The position numbers and the translations under genes were made by a program. This document shows, piece after piece, positions 7,608-15,644 of a stretch of 64,000 nucleotides of DNA. Under the pieces are notes generated by a model, which searched no databases, was not told the DNA's origin, and saw only the letters and a list, made by a program, of their open reading frames with translations. How positions within the stretch are numbered: position 1 is the first letter of the stretch; the number at the start of each line of letters is the position of its first letter. Location of the stretch: contig JAANAU010000004.1 of NCBI GenBank assembly GCA_011089965.1, positions 62,001 through 126,000 of the forward strand. Reading direction: 5' to 3'. Source of the stretch: Magnetococcales bacterium (lineage in GTDB: Bacteria; Pseudomonadota; Magnetococcia; Magnetococcales; Magnetaquicoccaceae).

Positions 7608-8696
7608 TCAACCGCTCTCCCGGCTTCCGGATACAAGATCCATCAACTGCCGCAACTGCACGGCCAGTTCCCGATAGATCTCCTCCAGACACCTCTGTGT
7701 CGAGACCTCATCGATCCTGGCGGCAAACTGCCCAACATCCCAACTGAGGAATATGGTATGAAAAGGGGGTTTGACGATGTAGGAGCGCACCTCGCCCTGC
7801 AAGGCGATCATCAGATCCATCTTCTGCACATCCATGGTGGCAATCGACTTGGGCCGCATACCGGCCAGATCAAAACCAAGGGTGCGCATGAATGCGACCG
7901 CGTTGGGATCTGCCTCACGGGTCGGGGTCCGACCTGCACTGTAGAAATGGCAATGGGTGTCGTAACTCTTGCGGGCAATGGCTTCTGCCATCAATCCGAG
8001 AGCATTATTTTCTTCATCCAGAAAAAGAATGTGCAGCGGCTTCGGAGGGGGTCTGCTCCCGGAGAGCCAGAAAATGATCTCCTCGCACAAATTGGTGGCA
8101 CGATTGCCCACCCGTTCCAACATGATGAAAACCACATACAGATCCATGATCTCCCGGGAGTGACCGGTATGACTGTCCCCTTCCTCAATGAGAAAACGGA
8201 TCGCCTGTTCCATTTGGCTGCCCAACTGGAGATTCATCCGCATGGTATTTTCCGCCAGAGGGATATTGCCATCGGCAAAGGCGAAAAGGGATTGACGCAA
8301 CATGGTCCGGACAATCGAAGCCATGGTCTCCAACTCCTGTTTCAGCACTCCGGTTGGCCGATTGGGCAGATCCAGGGATTCGCGGCTGATATTGACGGCA
8401 TAATCTGCGATCCGTTCCAGATCGTTGACCATGCGCATGGCCGAAGAGACCAGTCGCAGATGGCCGGCACTTGGGAGAAAGCGGGCTATGAAGGCATGGC
8501 AGAGTTGCTCCACTTCCCGGTATTGCCGGTCCAAGGCATAGTCCATCAAGACCGTCATGTTGGCCAGTGGCTCATTGCCGGAAAGCAGGGCCTGCACCGC
8601 ATTTTTCAGAGCGATCTCGACCCCTTCCCCCATGCTGGCCACCGCCTGGCGGATCTGTTGGAGGTCCAGTTGCAACCGCTTATCATGGATGGGCAT
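7608..8696 (-). CDS. PhoU domain fused to a catalytically altered LMW phosphatase/ArsC-like domain
   Basis: Residues 1-215 are PhoU, with two helical repeats. The first metal motif is intact (NDLERIADYAVNIS, 91-104). The second has Asn for Asp (LERVGNRATN, 193-202). Residues ~222-355 match the low-molecular-weight protein tyrosine phosphatase/arsenate reductase fold: ILFLDEENNALGLMAEAIAR aligns with the P-loop pattern VLFVCxGNxCRSxMAEAI. The nucleophile Cys is Asp227, the phosphate-binding Arg is Leu233 and the next Ser is Gly. The usual general-acid DP motif is replaced around 320-324 (WDVGQF). Length is about 140 residues more than ordinary PhoU. The ATG follows GGAGTCCTGTC. It heads the Pst-like operon. 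I infer a non-catalytic phosphate or phosphoprotein sensor. Confidence 0.88.
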   Translation of the reverse strand: MPIHDKRLQLDLQQIRQAVASMGEGVEIALKNAVQALLSGNEPLANMTVLMDYALDRQYREVEQLCHAFIARFLPSAGHLRLVSSAMRMVNDLERIADYAVNISRESLDLPNRPTGVLKQELETMASIVRTMLRQSLFAFADGNIPLAENTMRMNLQLGSQMEQAIRFLIEEGDSHTGHSREIMDLYVVFIMLERVGNRATNLCEEIIFWLSGSRPPPKPLHILFLDEENNALGLMAEAIARKSYDTHCHFYSAGRTPTREADPNAVAFMRTLGFDLAGMRPKSIATMDVQKMDLMIALQGEVRSYIVKPPFHTIFLSWDVGQFAARIDEVSTQRCLEEIYRELAVQLRQLMDLVSGSRESG

Positions 8697-9025
8697 GACA
8701 GGACTCCACGATCAACCCCCATGGGGTGTACCGACCGACAACCGCTTGCCCGATCATCGGTCGGTTGGCCCGCCCACTGGTCATGACAGATCCATTGGAC
8801 GCTTAAGAGAATCGGATGCGGTTCTCATTCCGCACCCTGTTGCATGGATATTATTCTAAATATCCCGCATACGCATGAACATATAATAATTGATTCATGA
8901 AGAAACGATGAAGATCTGATGAAATCAGAGCGCCCGACTCCATCCAAACCACTGGATCCTCCCCAAGGATTGGCCCATAATTGCAGACACAAGCTGCCTA
9001 CATCATCTGATCTGGACATGTCGAT
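8697..9025. other. Intergenic region between divergent genes
   Basis: These 329 bases lie between the PhoU-fusion operon (minus) and the FHA-phosphatase gene (plus). I see no gene. The central part is AT-rich, with a TATAAT at 8882-8887 but no matching -35 at the right spacing. Promoters for both directions should be here; none can be fixed by eye. Confidence 0.4.
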
Positions 9026-10438
9026 ATGAAAATTTTTGAGAAATTACAACACATATTCAACAAATGCGCCCATAATGCACCATCTGTCACCCATGGCGAA
9101 CATGCATTTCGTGACTCCTGCCTCCGTTTACCCGCCTCTGGCTTGGCCTATACGTTAAGACTCGGTGGCAAGCAGGGAACCATTTTGCAACTCTACCCGT
9201 GGCGCAGCCTGCTGAAGACAAATGCAGATTATTTTTCATGGGTTCTGATAAATCCGCAAAGATTTTTTTTCGAGGCAGGAGGATTTCTTCGTATCGATCC
9301 GGAGAGCCGGGTTGTGATCGGACGTCATGAAGAGGATCAGACCCTGGCTTTGCAACTCTCAACGCGCGTGGCCAAACGCCATCTGATTCTCGAACACCGG
9401 AAAGACCATCTGCTGATACGCGATCTTGATACGGATACAGGTTCACTCTTGTATGTACAACCAGAACCGGAACAGGTGGAACGGTTGGGCGTTTGGCGTT
9501 TGAGCTGCTTGCAAGAGATTCGCCGACTGTTTGGTGGTCCTTTGCGGCCACTGGATGCACGTACGGCCTTGGAACGGCTGCGTCACGCCCATGCCATACA
9601 GCGCGCCATCTGGGCGCCTGGCAGCCCGGATGCTGCTCCGGCGATCATTCATCTGCCGGTTGAAACCCAACCGATCCTGGTGGGTGATCTGCATGAACAC
9701 CTGGATAATCTGTTGACGGTTTTGACCACGGGTGGGGGGTTGCGCGCACTGGAGGAGCGACGCGCCGTTCTGGTTCTGCTCGGCGATGCCGTTCATCCGG
9801 ATGGTGGCAGCGACCTGACGGAGATGAGCGGTTCCCTTCTGATGATGGATCTGATATTCGCCCTGATGATCCGCTTTCCAGGCCGTGTGGTCTATATCCG
9901 GGGCAATCACGATGGGTGCGATGAGGAGATCAGCAAGCGCGGCATCTCGCAAGGCCGCGCCTGGCGTCACACCATGATCAAAACGCGCGGGGAAGAGTAT
10001 TTGCAGGCCATGCTGAACTTTTATCAGGATCTCCCTTCTATCGTCGTGCATCCACGGGTTGTCGCCTGTCATGCCGCGCCCTTCACGGTCCCGGTCAACC
10101 GCAAAACCCTTGGCAACCTGCGCGCGCATCCTGAACTGTTGCGTCAATTGACCTGGAACCGCATTCACCAGCCCAACCGTCCTGGGGGATATCGCAAGGC
10201 CGATGTCAAACGATTCTTGACGGCTTTGACCGGTTCCGACCGACCGGCATTGGTGGTGGGACATACACCATTGGATGACCGGCATACCTTCTGGTTGAAT
10301 ATCGATGGGATATCCAACCATCACATTCTGTATGGCGGCCATGCCAGACGGATGGGCTGGATCACGCTGATGGACGAACGCCTGTTGGCCCAGGAATATC
10401 CAGTGGAACCCCTTTCCCAGGAACTGGACACCTGCTAA
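9026..10438 (+). CDS. FHA-like domain fused to PPP-family metallophosphatase
   Basis: The 470-residue protein combines two parts. Residues ~85-145 look like a forkhead-associated (phosphothreonine-binding) domain: VVIGRHEE, then STRVAKRHLILEH and IRDLDTDTGSLL, echoing the GR, SxxHa and DLxStNGT motifs. Residues ~215-440 form a PPP-type phosphatase. GDLHEH (220-225) stands for GDxHG, LGDAVHPDG (252-260) for GDxVDRG, and RGNHD (292-296) for RGNHE, followed by ACHA (347-350) and VVGHTPL. The metal ligands (two Asp, His, Asn) are present, so activity is plausible. The substrate is unknown. The stop codon TAA coincides with the first bases of the 127-bp repeat at 10436. The ribosome site is weak. 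Confidence 0.8.
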   Translation: MKIFEKLQHIFNKCAHNAPSVTHGEHAFRDSCLRLPASGLAYTLRLGGKQGTILQLYPWRSLLKTNADYFSWVLINPQRFFFEAGGFLRIDPESRVVIGRHEEDQTLALQLSTRVAKRHLILEHRKDHLLIRDLDTDTGSLLYVQPEPEQVERLGVWRLSCLQEIRRLFGGPLRPLDARTALERLRHAHAIQRAIWAPGSPDAAPAIIHLPVETQPILVGDLHEHLDNLLTVLTTGGGLRALEERRAVLVLLGDAVHPDGGSDLTEMSGSLLMMDLIFALMIRFPGRVVYIRGNHDGCDEEISKRGISQGRAWRHTMIKTRGEEYLQAMLNFYQDLPSIVVHPRVVACHAAPFTVPVNRKTLGNLRAHPELLRQLTWNRIHQPNRPGGYRKADVKRFLTALTGSDRPALVVGHTPLDDRHTFWLNIDGISNHHILYGGHARRMGWITLMDERLLAQEYPVEPLSQELDTC

Positions 10439-10562
10439 ACCAAAACCATTTTGGAATGTGGAATTTGTTTTGTTGGGGCGTTGCCCCAAACCCCACCAAG
10501 GGCCATTGGCCCCTGGACCCCCTTGACATAAACCACGCATCCCGAAATGGGTGCGGTTTAAC
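10436..10562. repeat. 127-bp dispersed repeat, copy 1, between convergent genes
   Basis: This element recurs at 13458-13584, with six substitutions and no gap by hand alignment. Its ends are inverted (TAAAC at the left, GTTTA at the right). Inside are two short palindromes, GGGGCGTTGCCCC and GGGCCATTGGCCC. It has no gene of its own. The left-end TAA is the stop codon of the FHA-phosphatase gene, and the right-end TTA is, on the other strand, the stop codon of the PiT gene. The hairpins could serve as a terminator for both. Confidence 0.9.
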
Positions 10563-11823
10563 CAAAAATCCCCTTGACAATAAAAAAGAAGGCTGCGGCA
10601 CCCAAAGCCCCTGCCGGAACCGTGATCAACCAGGATATGACGATATTCCGGATCACGCGCAAATCCAATGCGCCAATGCCGCGCGCCAACCCAACCCCCA
10701 TCACCGCGCCAACCGCAATATGGGTGGTCGAGACCGGCAACCCGGTCTTGGAGGCCAGCACCACCACGATGGCCGCCGAAAGCGTGGCAGCAAAGGCCCG
10801 AGGGGGAGTCAATTCGGTGATGCGGGTGCCGATGGTGGCGATCACCTTTTGTCCATACGTTGCCAAACCCACGACAATGGCTGCGCCGCCCATGAACAAC
10901 ACCCACAACGGCAACGGCGCACTGGCACTGACCTTGCCACCGGAATGCACCACATCCAAGACAGCGGCCAAAGGACCGATCCCATTGGCCACATCGTTGG
11001 AGCCATGGGCAAAACACATGGCCGCTGCCGTAAAAATCATCATGGGAATGAACACTTTTTCGGCACTGGCCACACGATGTTCCGGATCGGCATCGGGTTC
11101 TGCCTGAATCTTGCGGATCATCATGCGTCCAACCACGGCACAGGCCACCCCCACCACCACGGCCAACAGCAGGGTCTCCAGATCAGACAGGTTGATCTTC
11201 AGATGGGTCAGACCATTGAAAAAGGTCACCAGGGCCACGATGAACCCCACCAGAAAAATATAATACGGACCACGCTCCTGTGCGCTCTGGAATGGATTGG
11301 CGGTTTCCAGAATAAAGCGGCGAATGCTTCTGGTCAGCAGATAAGCCACCAATCCACCCAGTATCGGCGAAACAAACCACGAAGCGATAATGGTACTCAT
11401 CTGCTGCCAACGCACCACGTCCATGCCCACGCCCACCATGGCAAAACCGGCCACCGCACCCACGATGGTATGGGTGGTGGAGACCGGCCAACCAAAAGCC
11501 GTGGCCACATGCAGCCAAATGGCCGTGGCCAGCAGTGCGCTGGTCATGCCATACATCAAAAGCTCCGGGTGGGTGGCCATGGCCGCCGGATCCACGATCC
11601 CTTTGCGAATCGTGGCCGTGACCTCTCCTCCTGCAATAAAGGCACCGGCAAACTCGAAAACAGCCGCAATGATCACCGCATTGCGAATGGACAAGGAACC
11701 CGATCCCACCGGTGGCCCCATGGCATTGGCCACATCATTGGCACCAATCGCCCAACAGGCATAAAAAGCAAAAATCAACGCCAGAGTGGTGAACAACGTA
11801 CCATATTGGGCAATCACTTCCAT
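10558..11823 (-). CDS. pit: PiT-family phosphate permease, long type (copy 2)
   Basis: This 421-residue permease is of the longer PiT type, with the full signature GANDVANAMGPPVGSG near the N-terminus and its inverted counterpart FAHGSNDVANGIGPL in the second half. Two GWPVSTTHTIVG/GLPVSTTHIAVG segments are typical of the Pho-4 domain. About eleven or twelve hydrophobic segments are visible. The ATG at 11821-11823 follows AGGAGAGAGCACC; an upstream ATG would add an unlikely tail. Unlike the other three permeases here it has no adjacent DUF47 gene and is clearly a different subfamily. It converges on the FHA-phosphatase gene, and its stop codon lies in the repeat. Confidence 0.95.
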   Translation of the reverse strand: MEVIAQYGTLFTTLALIFAFYACWAIGANDVANAMGPPVGSGSLSIRNAVIIAAVFEFAGAFIAGGEVTATIRKGIVDPAAMATHPELLMYGMTSALLATAIWLHVATAFGWPVSTTHTIVGAVAGFAMVGVGMDVVRWQQMSTIIASWFVSPILGGLVAYLLTRSIRRFILETANPFQSAQERGPYYIFLVGFIVALVTFFNGLTHLKINLSDLETLLLAVVVGVACAVVGRMMIRKIQAEPDADPEHRVASAEKVFIPMMIFTAAAMCFAHGSNDVANGIGPLAAVLDVVHSGGKVSASAPLPLWVLFMGGAAIVVGLATYGQKVIATIGTRITELTPPRAFAATLSAAIVVVLASKTGLPVSTTHIAVGAVMGVGLARGIGALDLRVIRNIVISWLITVPAGALGAAAFFFIVKGIFG

Positions 11824-12057
11824 GGTGCTCTCTCCTGATGCCAAAGATCCCAAACAGAACAGGCAAACCTGCCATCACTCCCACTGCCGACCCACCTCTC
11901 TCTCAACTCTGAATCACAACAAATTGTCGCCAACATCGCGGCGAATAGCAACCGATGACAGCATGACAACCCCACTCCATGGATTTGTTTTGCATGTAAT
12001 GCAAATTTTTCATATACTCCCATTCAACTGTGAATCCGCCATTCTGGAGCATTCCTC

Positions 12058-13014
12058 ATGGAAAGAGAGTCGGCCATTCCCCGGCAGCACCGTCCAGTCA
12101 GGCCCCTGTTCCACCGTTCTTCCTCCACATTGGCGTCCATGCGGGCGGCACTGGTATTGATTGTCTTGAATGGCATCCTTTTTCTGGTCAAGGCCATGGT
12201 TGGAGTGCGTTACGACTCGCTGGCCATTCTTTCGGATGCGGGCAATTCGCTGATCGACATCATCACCTCAGTCATCATTCTGATTGCCGTACGCGAAACC
12301 GGCAAACCGGCAGACAAGGAGCATCCTTTCGGACACGCCCGCATCGAACCGATGGCCGCCTTTACGGTGGCGGTACTCACCTGCATGCTGGCAACCGAGG
12401 TGGGACGCGAGGCGGTGGGACGCCTGCTGACGGGCAGCACTCCCCAAAGCGATCTGATCCCGATCCTGGTATTGCTGGGAGTCATTCTGATCAAAGGCGC
12501 CATCTGGCGCGTAGCCGGCAAAATGGGACGCCGTCTGGGCAGTGCCGCCTTGACGGCAGCCGCTGTTGATGCCCAAATGGATGTGGTGATCAGTCTGATG
12601 GCCTTGCTGGGAGTGGCCGGGGTATCGTTTGGTCTGCCCTGGCTGGATGGAGCGGCATCCCTGCTGATTGCCTTCTGGATTGCCTGGGTGGGATACCGCC
12701 TGGGACGCGACAACATCGAACGGTTGATCGGTCATCTCCCGGACGCCAAAACCGTACGACTGATTCGCGCCCGGCTGGATCTGATGAAAAAAACAGGAAA
12801 GATATTAAACTTCCACGAATTGCGCATCCATTACGTCGGTTCGGAAATCCATATCGCCGTGCATGTGGATATGGATCAACGCCTGGGAATCCACCGCAGT
12901 CACGATCTGGACGAAGAGATCCAGGCCGCTCTGACCGGAGTCCCGGGAGTCACCCATGTCGCAGTCCACATGGACCCGATCTCCCTGCATCGCACGGCAT
13001 CGGTTCCCTTCTGA
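12058..13014 (+). CDS. Cation diffusion facilitator (CDF) metal efflux protein
   Basis: The 318-residue protein has the CDF layout of about six membrane segments, the HPFGHARIE motif after segment 2 (~89-97) and a cytoplasmic C-terminal domain (~225-318; HYVGSEIHIAVHVDMD, GVTHVAVHMDP). The transport-site motif in segment 2 reads N63-S-L-I-D67 and in segment 5 D171-A-Q-M-D175. Known groups have H/DxxxD in segment 2 and HxxxD or DxxxD in segment 5, so the Asn is unusual and the metal cannot be predicted with confidence. GGAG lies 12 bases before the ATG. It stands alone between a divergent pit gene and an AT-rich gap. Confidence 0.88.
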   Translation: MERESAIPRQHRPVRPLFHRSSSTLASMRAALVLIVLNGILFLVKAMVGVRYDSLAILSDAGNSLIDIITSVIILIAVRETGKPADKEHPFGHARIEPMAAFTVAVLTCMLATEVGREAVGRLLTGSTPQSDLIPILVLLGVILIKGAIWRVAGKMGRRLGSAALTAAAVDAQMDVVISLMALLGVAGVSFGLPWLDGAASLLIAFWIAWVGYRLGRDNIERLIGHLPDAKTVRLIRARLDLMKKTGKILNFHELRIHYVGSEIHIAVHVDMDQRLGIHRSHDLDEEIQAALTGVPGVTHVAVHMDPISLHRTASVPF

Positions 13015-13457
13015 CCAGATTATTGCATCACTTTCCATTGTGCACGGATGCGGGAAGGAAGAATGGTCATCATGGGCTGTTTTCCGGACATTAACCTATC
13101 AATACAACGCACTACCAATAATAATATAGAGAATTATATCAATTCTTTTAATTGTTAATCATATTTAAAAAAAATTTAAATTGTATTGTTTATTAATAAA
13201 AGTATATGTAAACATAATCATTACAATTGGCAGGCATTTACATGGATTGTTCCATGCGCTATCATTGTGTCACAGTCAACAAACTGGTCCACATCCACAA
13301 GGACAACAATTTTGTAAGCAATCTGTAATGACCATCATGATATATTATTAAACAGACCAGATTGGAAACTTACAGCCATTCGTATATGATTTATATCTAA
13401 ACAGTCAAGGTTCATCGACATCTCTATCAGGACGTCATGATGAAAGAGAGATCCATT
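13015..13457. other. AT-rich intergenic region
   Basis: About 440 bases between the CDF gene and the second repeat copy hold no gene I can support. The stretch around 13110-13220 is very AT-rich with runs of A and T. It may contain the promoter of the downstream histidine kinase, but no clear element stands out. Confidence 0.4.
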
Positions 13458-13584
13458 TAAACCAAAACTATTTTGGAATGTGTAATTTGTTTTGTTGGGG
13501 CGTTGCCCCAAACCCCACCAAGGGCCATTGGCCCCTGGACCCCCTTGACATAAACGACGCATCCCGGAATAGGTGCAGTTTAAC
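13458..13584. repeat. 127-bp dispersed repeat, copy 2
   Basis: It is collinear with 10436-10562 (six differences, constant offset 3022). It has the same TAAAC/GTTTA ends and the same two inner palindromes. This copy lies in non-coding DNA about 90 bases upstream of the histidine kinase gene at 13677, so it does not supply a stop codon here but would be transcribed in any long leader. Confidence 0.9.
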
Positions 13585-13676
13585 ATAAAAAGCTCATTCA
13601 CCCTTAGAAAAGGAGTTCCGGACCAACAAACAATCATGCGATTTGTTTAAGGTTTCAAAATAATGGAGATCTTTTA

Positions 13677-15644
13677 ATGGGTTACATCTTAGGACAACTC
13701 AAAAATATCACTTTCACAAAGAAGCTTTATTATTTGATATTTATATTATTAATATTATTCGCTGTTATTTTTATTTCATTATATTGGTTTTCCAAGATAG
13801 ACCGCCAGGAGTCGGATAAAAGCCGCCTTGTCACTGAGTTGAGCGAACGGATGTGGAATCTGGCGGGACGGTTGCACGAGTTGAACGGGCATGTGATTCG
13901 CTACATCCTGCATCGTGAAGAGATGGACCGGGAATGGGTGGAAAAACATCGGCCTGAATTGACGGTTGCCCTGGACTATCTGCTGGACGAATTCTCCATC
14001 AAACACCTGTCAGAAGACGACGACATGCTGATTGATGATTTAAGAGAAGATTGGACAAGATACCTGAGTCAGGTCGATCTTCTGTTTAATCAAACCAACA
14101 AATATGGCAAAACGCATGAATATGGTATACAAAAAGAAATGCGTGAGATCGCACACCATATCGAAAAGAAGGTTCAGCCATTTCCGGATTTGATCTGGCA
14201 TCTTATGAATATCAGAAGAGCAGAGAAAGATTTCATGCTGCGTGTCAGCAATGAGTATATCTCAGTTTTGCATAACCACTTTAACGACATGATATCCGAT
14301 TTGCAGATATCAGAAATCGACGACCGATTGGTTATTGAAGAGTCTCTGATCCAGTATCTCATCCGGTTCTGTGCGTTGGTTCAGATGACCTTTTCCATCA
14401 GTGCGGCAGATGAAACCATCCACATGCTCTGGGATGATATGGCTCGCGACATCTCAGCCCTGCGTATCGCAGCCAGACACCTTTCAGAACAGGAACAGTA
14501 TCGTCATGATCAGGCGGTTTATCAATTGCATTCAGGCTTGAAGTTGGGAGTCATTGTTATTTTTCTGGTCATGTCATCTTTGTTGTCGGCAATCTTTTAT
14601 GGGAACATTCTCAAACCGATCAGACAGTTGACAGAACGTGCCAGAGCTATCGCCCATGGCCAGTACGACTGGGATATCTCCCTGAGTGGTCGGGATGAGA
14701 TCGGCATATTGGCCAAACATCTTCAAATGATGAAAGAAACCCTGAAGCAGACCAACCATTCTCTGGAACAACAGGTCGAACAACGTACCCGCCTGCTGGT
14801 GCAAAAAAACAAGGAACTGCATCAGTCACTCGAACAGTTGCAACAAACCAGAGATGAATTGGTACAAAGCGAAAAAATGGCTTCTCTTGGTCGGCTTGTG
14901 GCCGGTTTTGCCCATGAGATCAATACTCCGATAGGAATCGGCGTAGGTTCGGTCTCCGCGCTGCCGGAATACGTGGCAAAACTGGAAGTTTTGTTGGCGG
15001 CTGATGAAGTGGATGGCGATGCCCTGGACGCCGTATTTGTGAAAATCCGGGAGATGTCGCAGCTTTGTCTGAACAATCTGCGTGCCGTCTCCGATCTGGT
15101 CGTCCGTTTCAAGCGTATTTCGGTTGATCAAACCTCCGAACAACCGCGCCGATTCAAAATGCATGAGTTCTTGCAGGATGTGACCTCCAGCCTGCATCAT
15201 CTGCTGAAACGGTCGATGGTGCAACTGACCCTCATATGTCCCGAATCGGTTGAAATCCGCAGTCATCCCGGTGCGCTGGGTCAGATCCTGACCAATCTGA
15301 TCATCAACAGTGTCAAGCATGGTTTTGCTGACGGATCACGTCCTGGAACCATCAAGATCGAGGTTGGATTGGATGTGAACACCCAAGGAAAACTGTTGAC
15401 GATCTGGTATACGGATGATGGTCTGGGAATGGCACCGGAAGTACTCCGTCAGATCTTCGATCCATTCTTTACCACGGCCAGACAGAACGGCGGTTCAGGA
15501 CTTGGTTTGTATATTTGTTATAATATTGTACGCAGCCAATTACAGGGCAAAATCGTTTGTTCAAGCATTCCTGGGCAGATGACCTCGTTTTTGATTGAAA
15601 TTCCTTTAGTGGATGACGACCATGGTCAAGAAAATTATACGTAA
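13677..15644 (+). CDS. Membrane sensor histidine kinase (HAMP, HisKA, HATPase)
   Basis: This 655-residue kinase has a first membrane segment at ~18-38, a ~250-residue helical periplasmic or extracellular sensing region without a domain I can name, and a second segment at ~290-312. A HAMP domain and a coiled coil (LEQQVEQRTRLLVQKNKELHQ) follow. The phospho-acceptor motif is MASLGRLVAGFAHEINTPIG, and the ATPase domain has NLIINSVKHGF, DDGLGM and GGSGLGLYICYNIV. GGAG precedes the ATG by about ten bases. It overlaps the HD-GYP regulator gene by 32 bases, so the two are translationally coupled and almost surely a cognate pair. The N-terminal codons are markedly AT-rich. Confidence 0.9.
   Translation: MGYILGQLKNITFTKKLYYLIFILLILFAVIFISLYWFSKIDRQESDKSRLVTELSERMWNLAGRLHELNGHVIRYILHREEMDREWVEKHRPELTVALDYLLDEFSIKHLSEDDDMLIDDLREDWTRYLSQVDLLFNQTNKYGKTHEYGIQKEMREIAHHIEKKVQPFPDLIWHLMNIRRAEKDFMLRVSNEYISVLHNHFNDMISDLQISEIDDRLVIEESLIQYLIRFCALVQMTFSISAADETIHMLWDDMARDISALRIAARHLSEQEQYRHDQAVYQLHSGLKLGVIVIFLVMSSLLSAIFYGNILKPIRQLTERARAIAHGQYDWDISLSGRDEIGILAKHLQMMKETLKQTNHSLEQQVEQRTRLLVQKNKELHQSLEQLQQTRDELVQSEKMASLGRLVAGFAHEINTPIGIGVGSVSALPEYVAKLEVLLAADEVDGDALDAVFVKIREMSQLCLNNLRAVSDLVVRFKRISVDQTSEQPRRFKMHEFLQDVTSSLHHLLKRSMVQLTLICPESVEIRSHPGALGQILTNLIINSVKHGFADGSRPGTIKIEVGLDVNTQGKLLTIWYTDDGLGMAPEVLRQIFDPFFTTARQNGGSGLGLYICYNIVRSQLQGKIVCSSIPGQMTSFLIEIPLVDDDHGQENYT

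Noticed and set aside
10436-10562. Whether the 127-bp repeat is an insertion sequence or an integron attC site
   Set aside because: It has no transposase and is far too short for an IS. It lacks the paired core sites of attC. A REP- or MITE-like family is more plausible.
12058-13014. Whether the CDF gene could be a magnetosome mamB/mamM
   Set aside because: No other magnetosome genes are near, and the protein shows only general CDF features.
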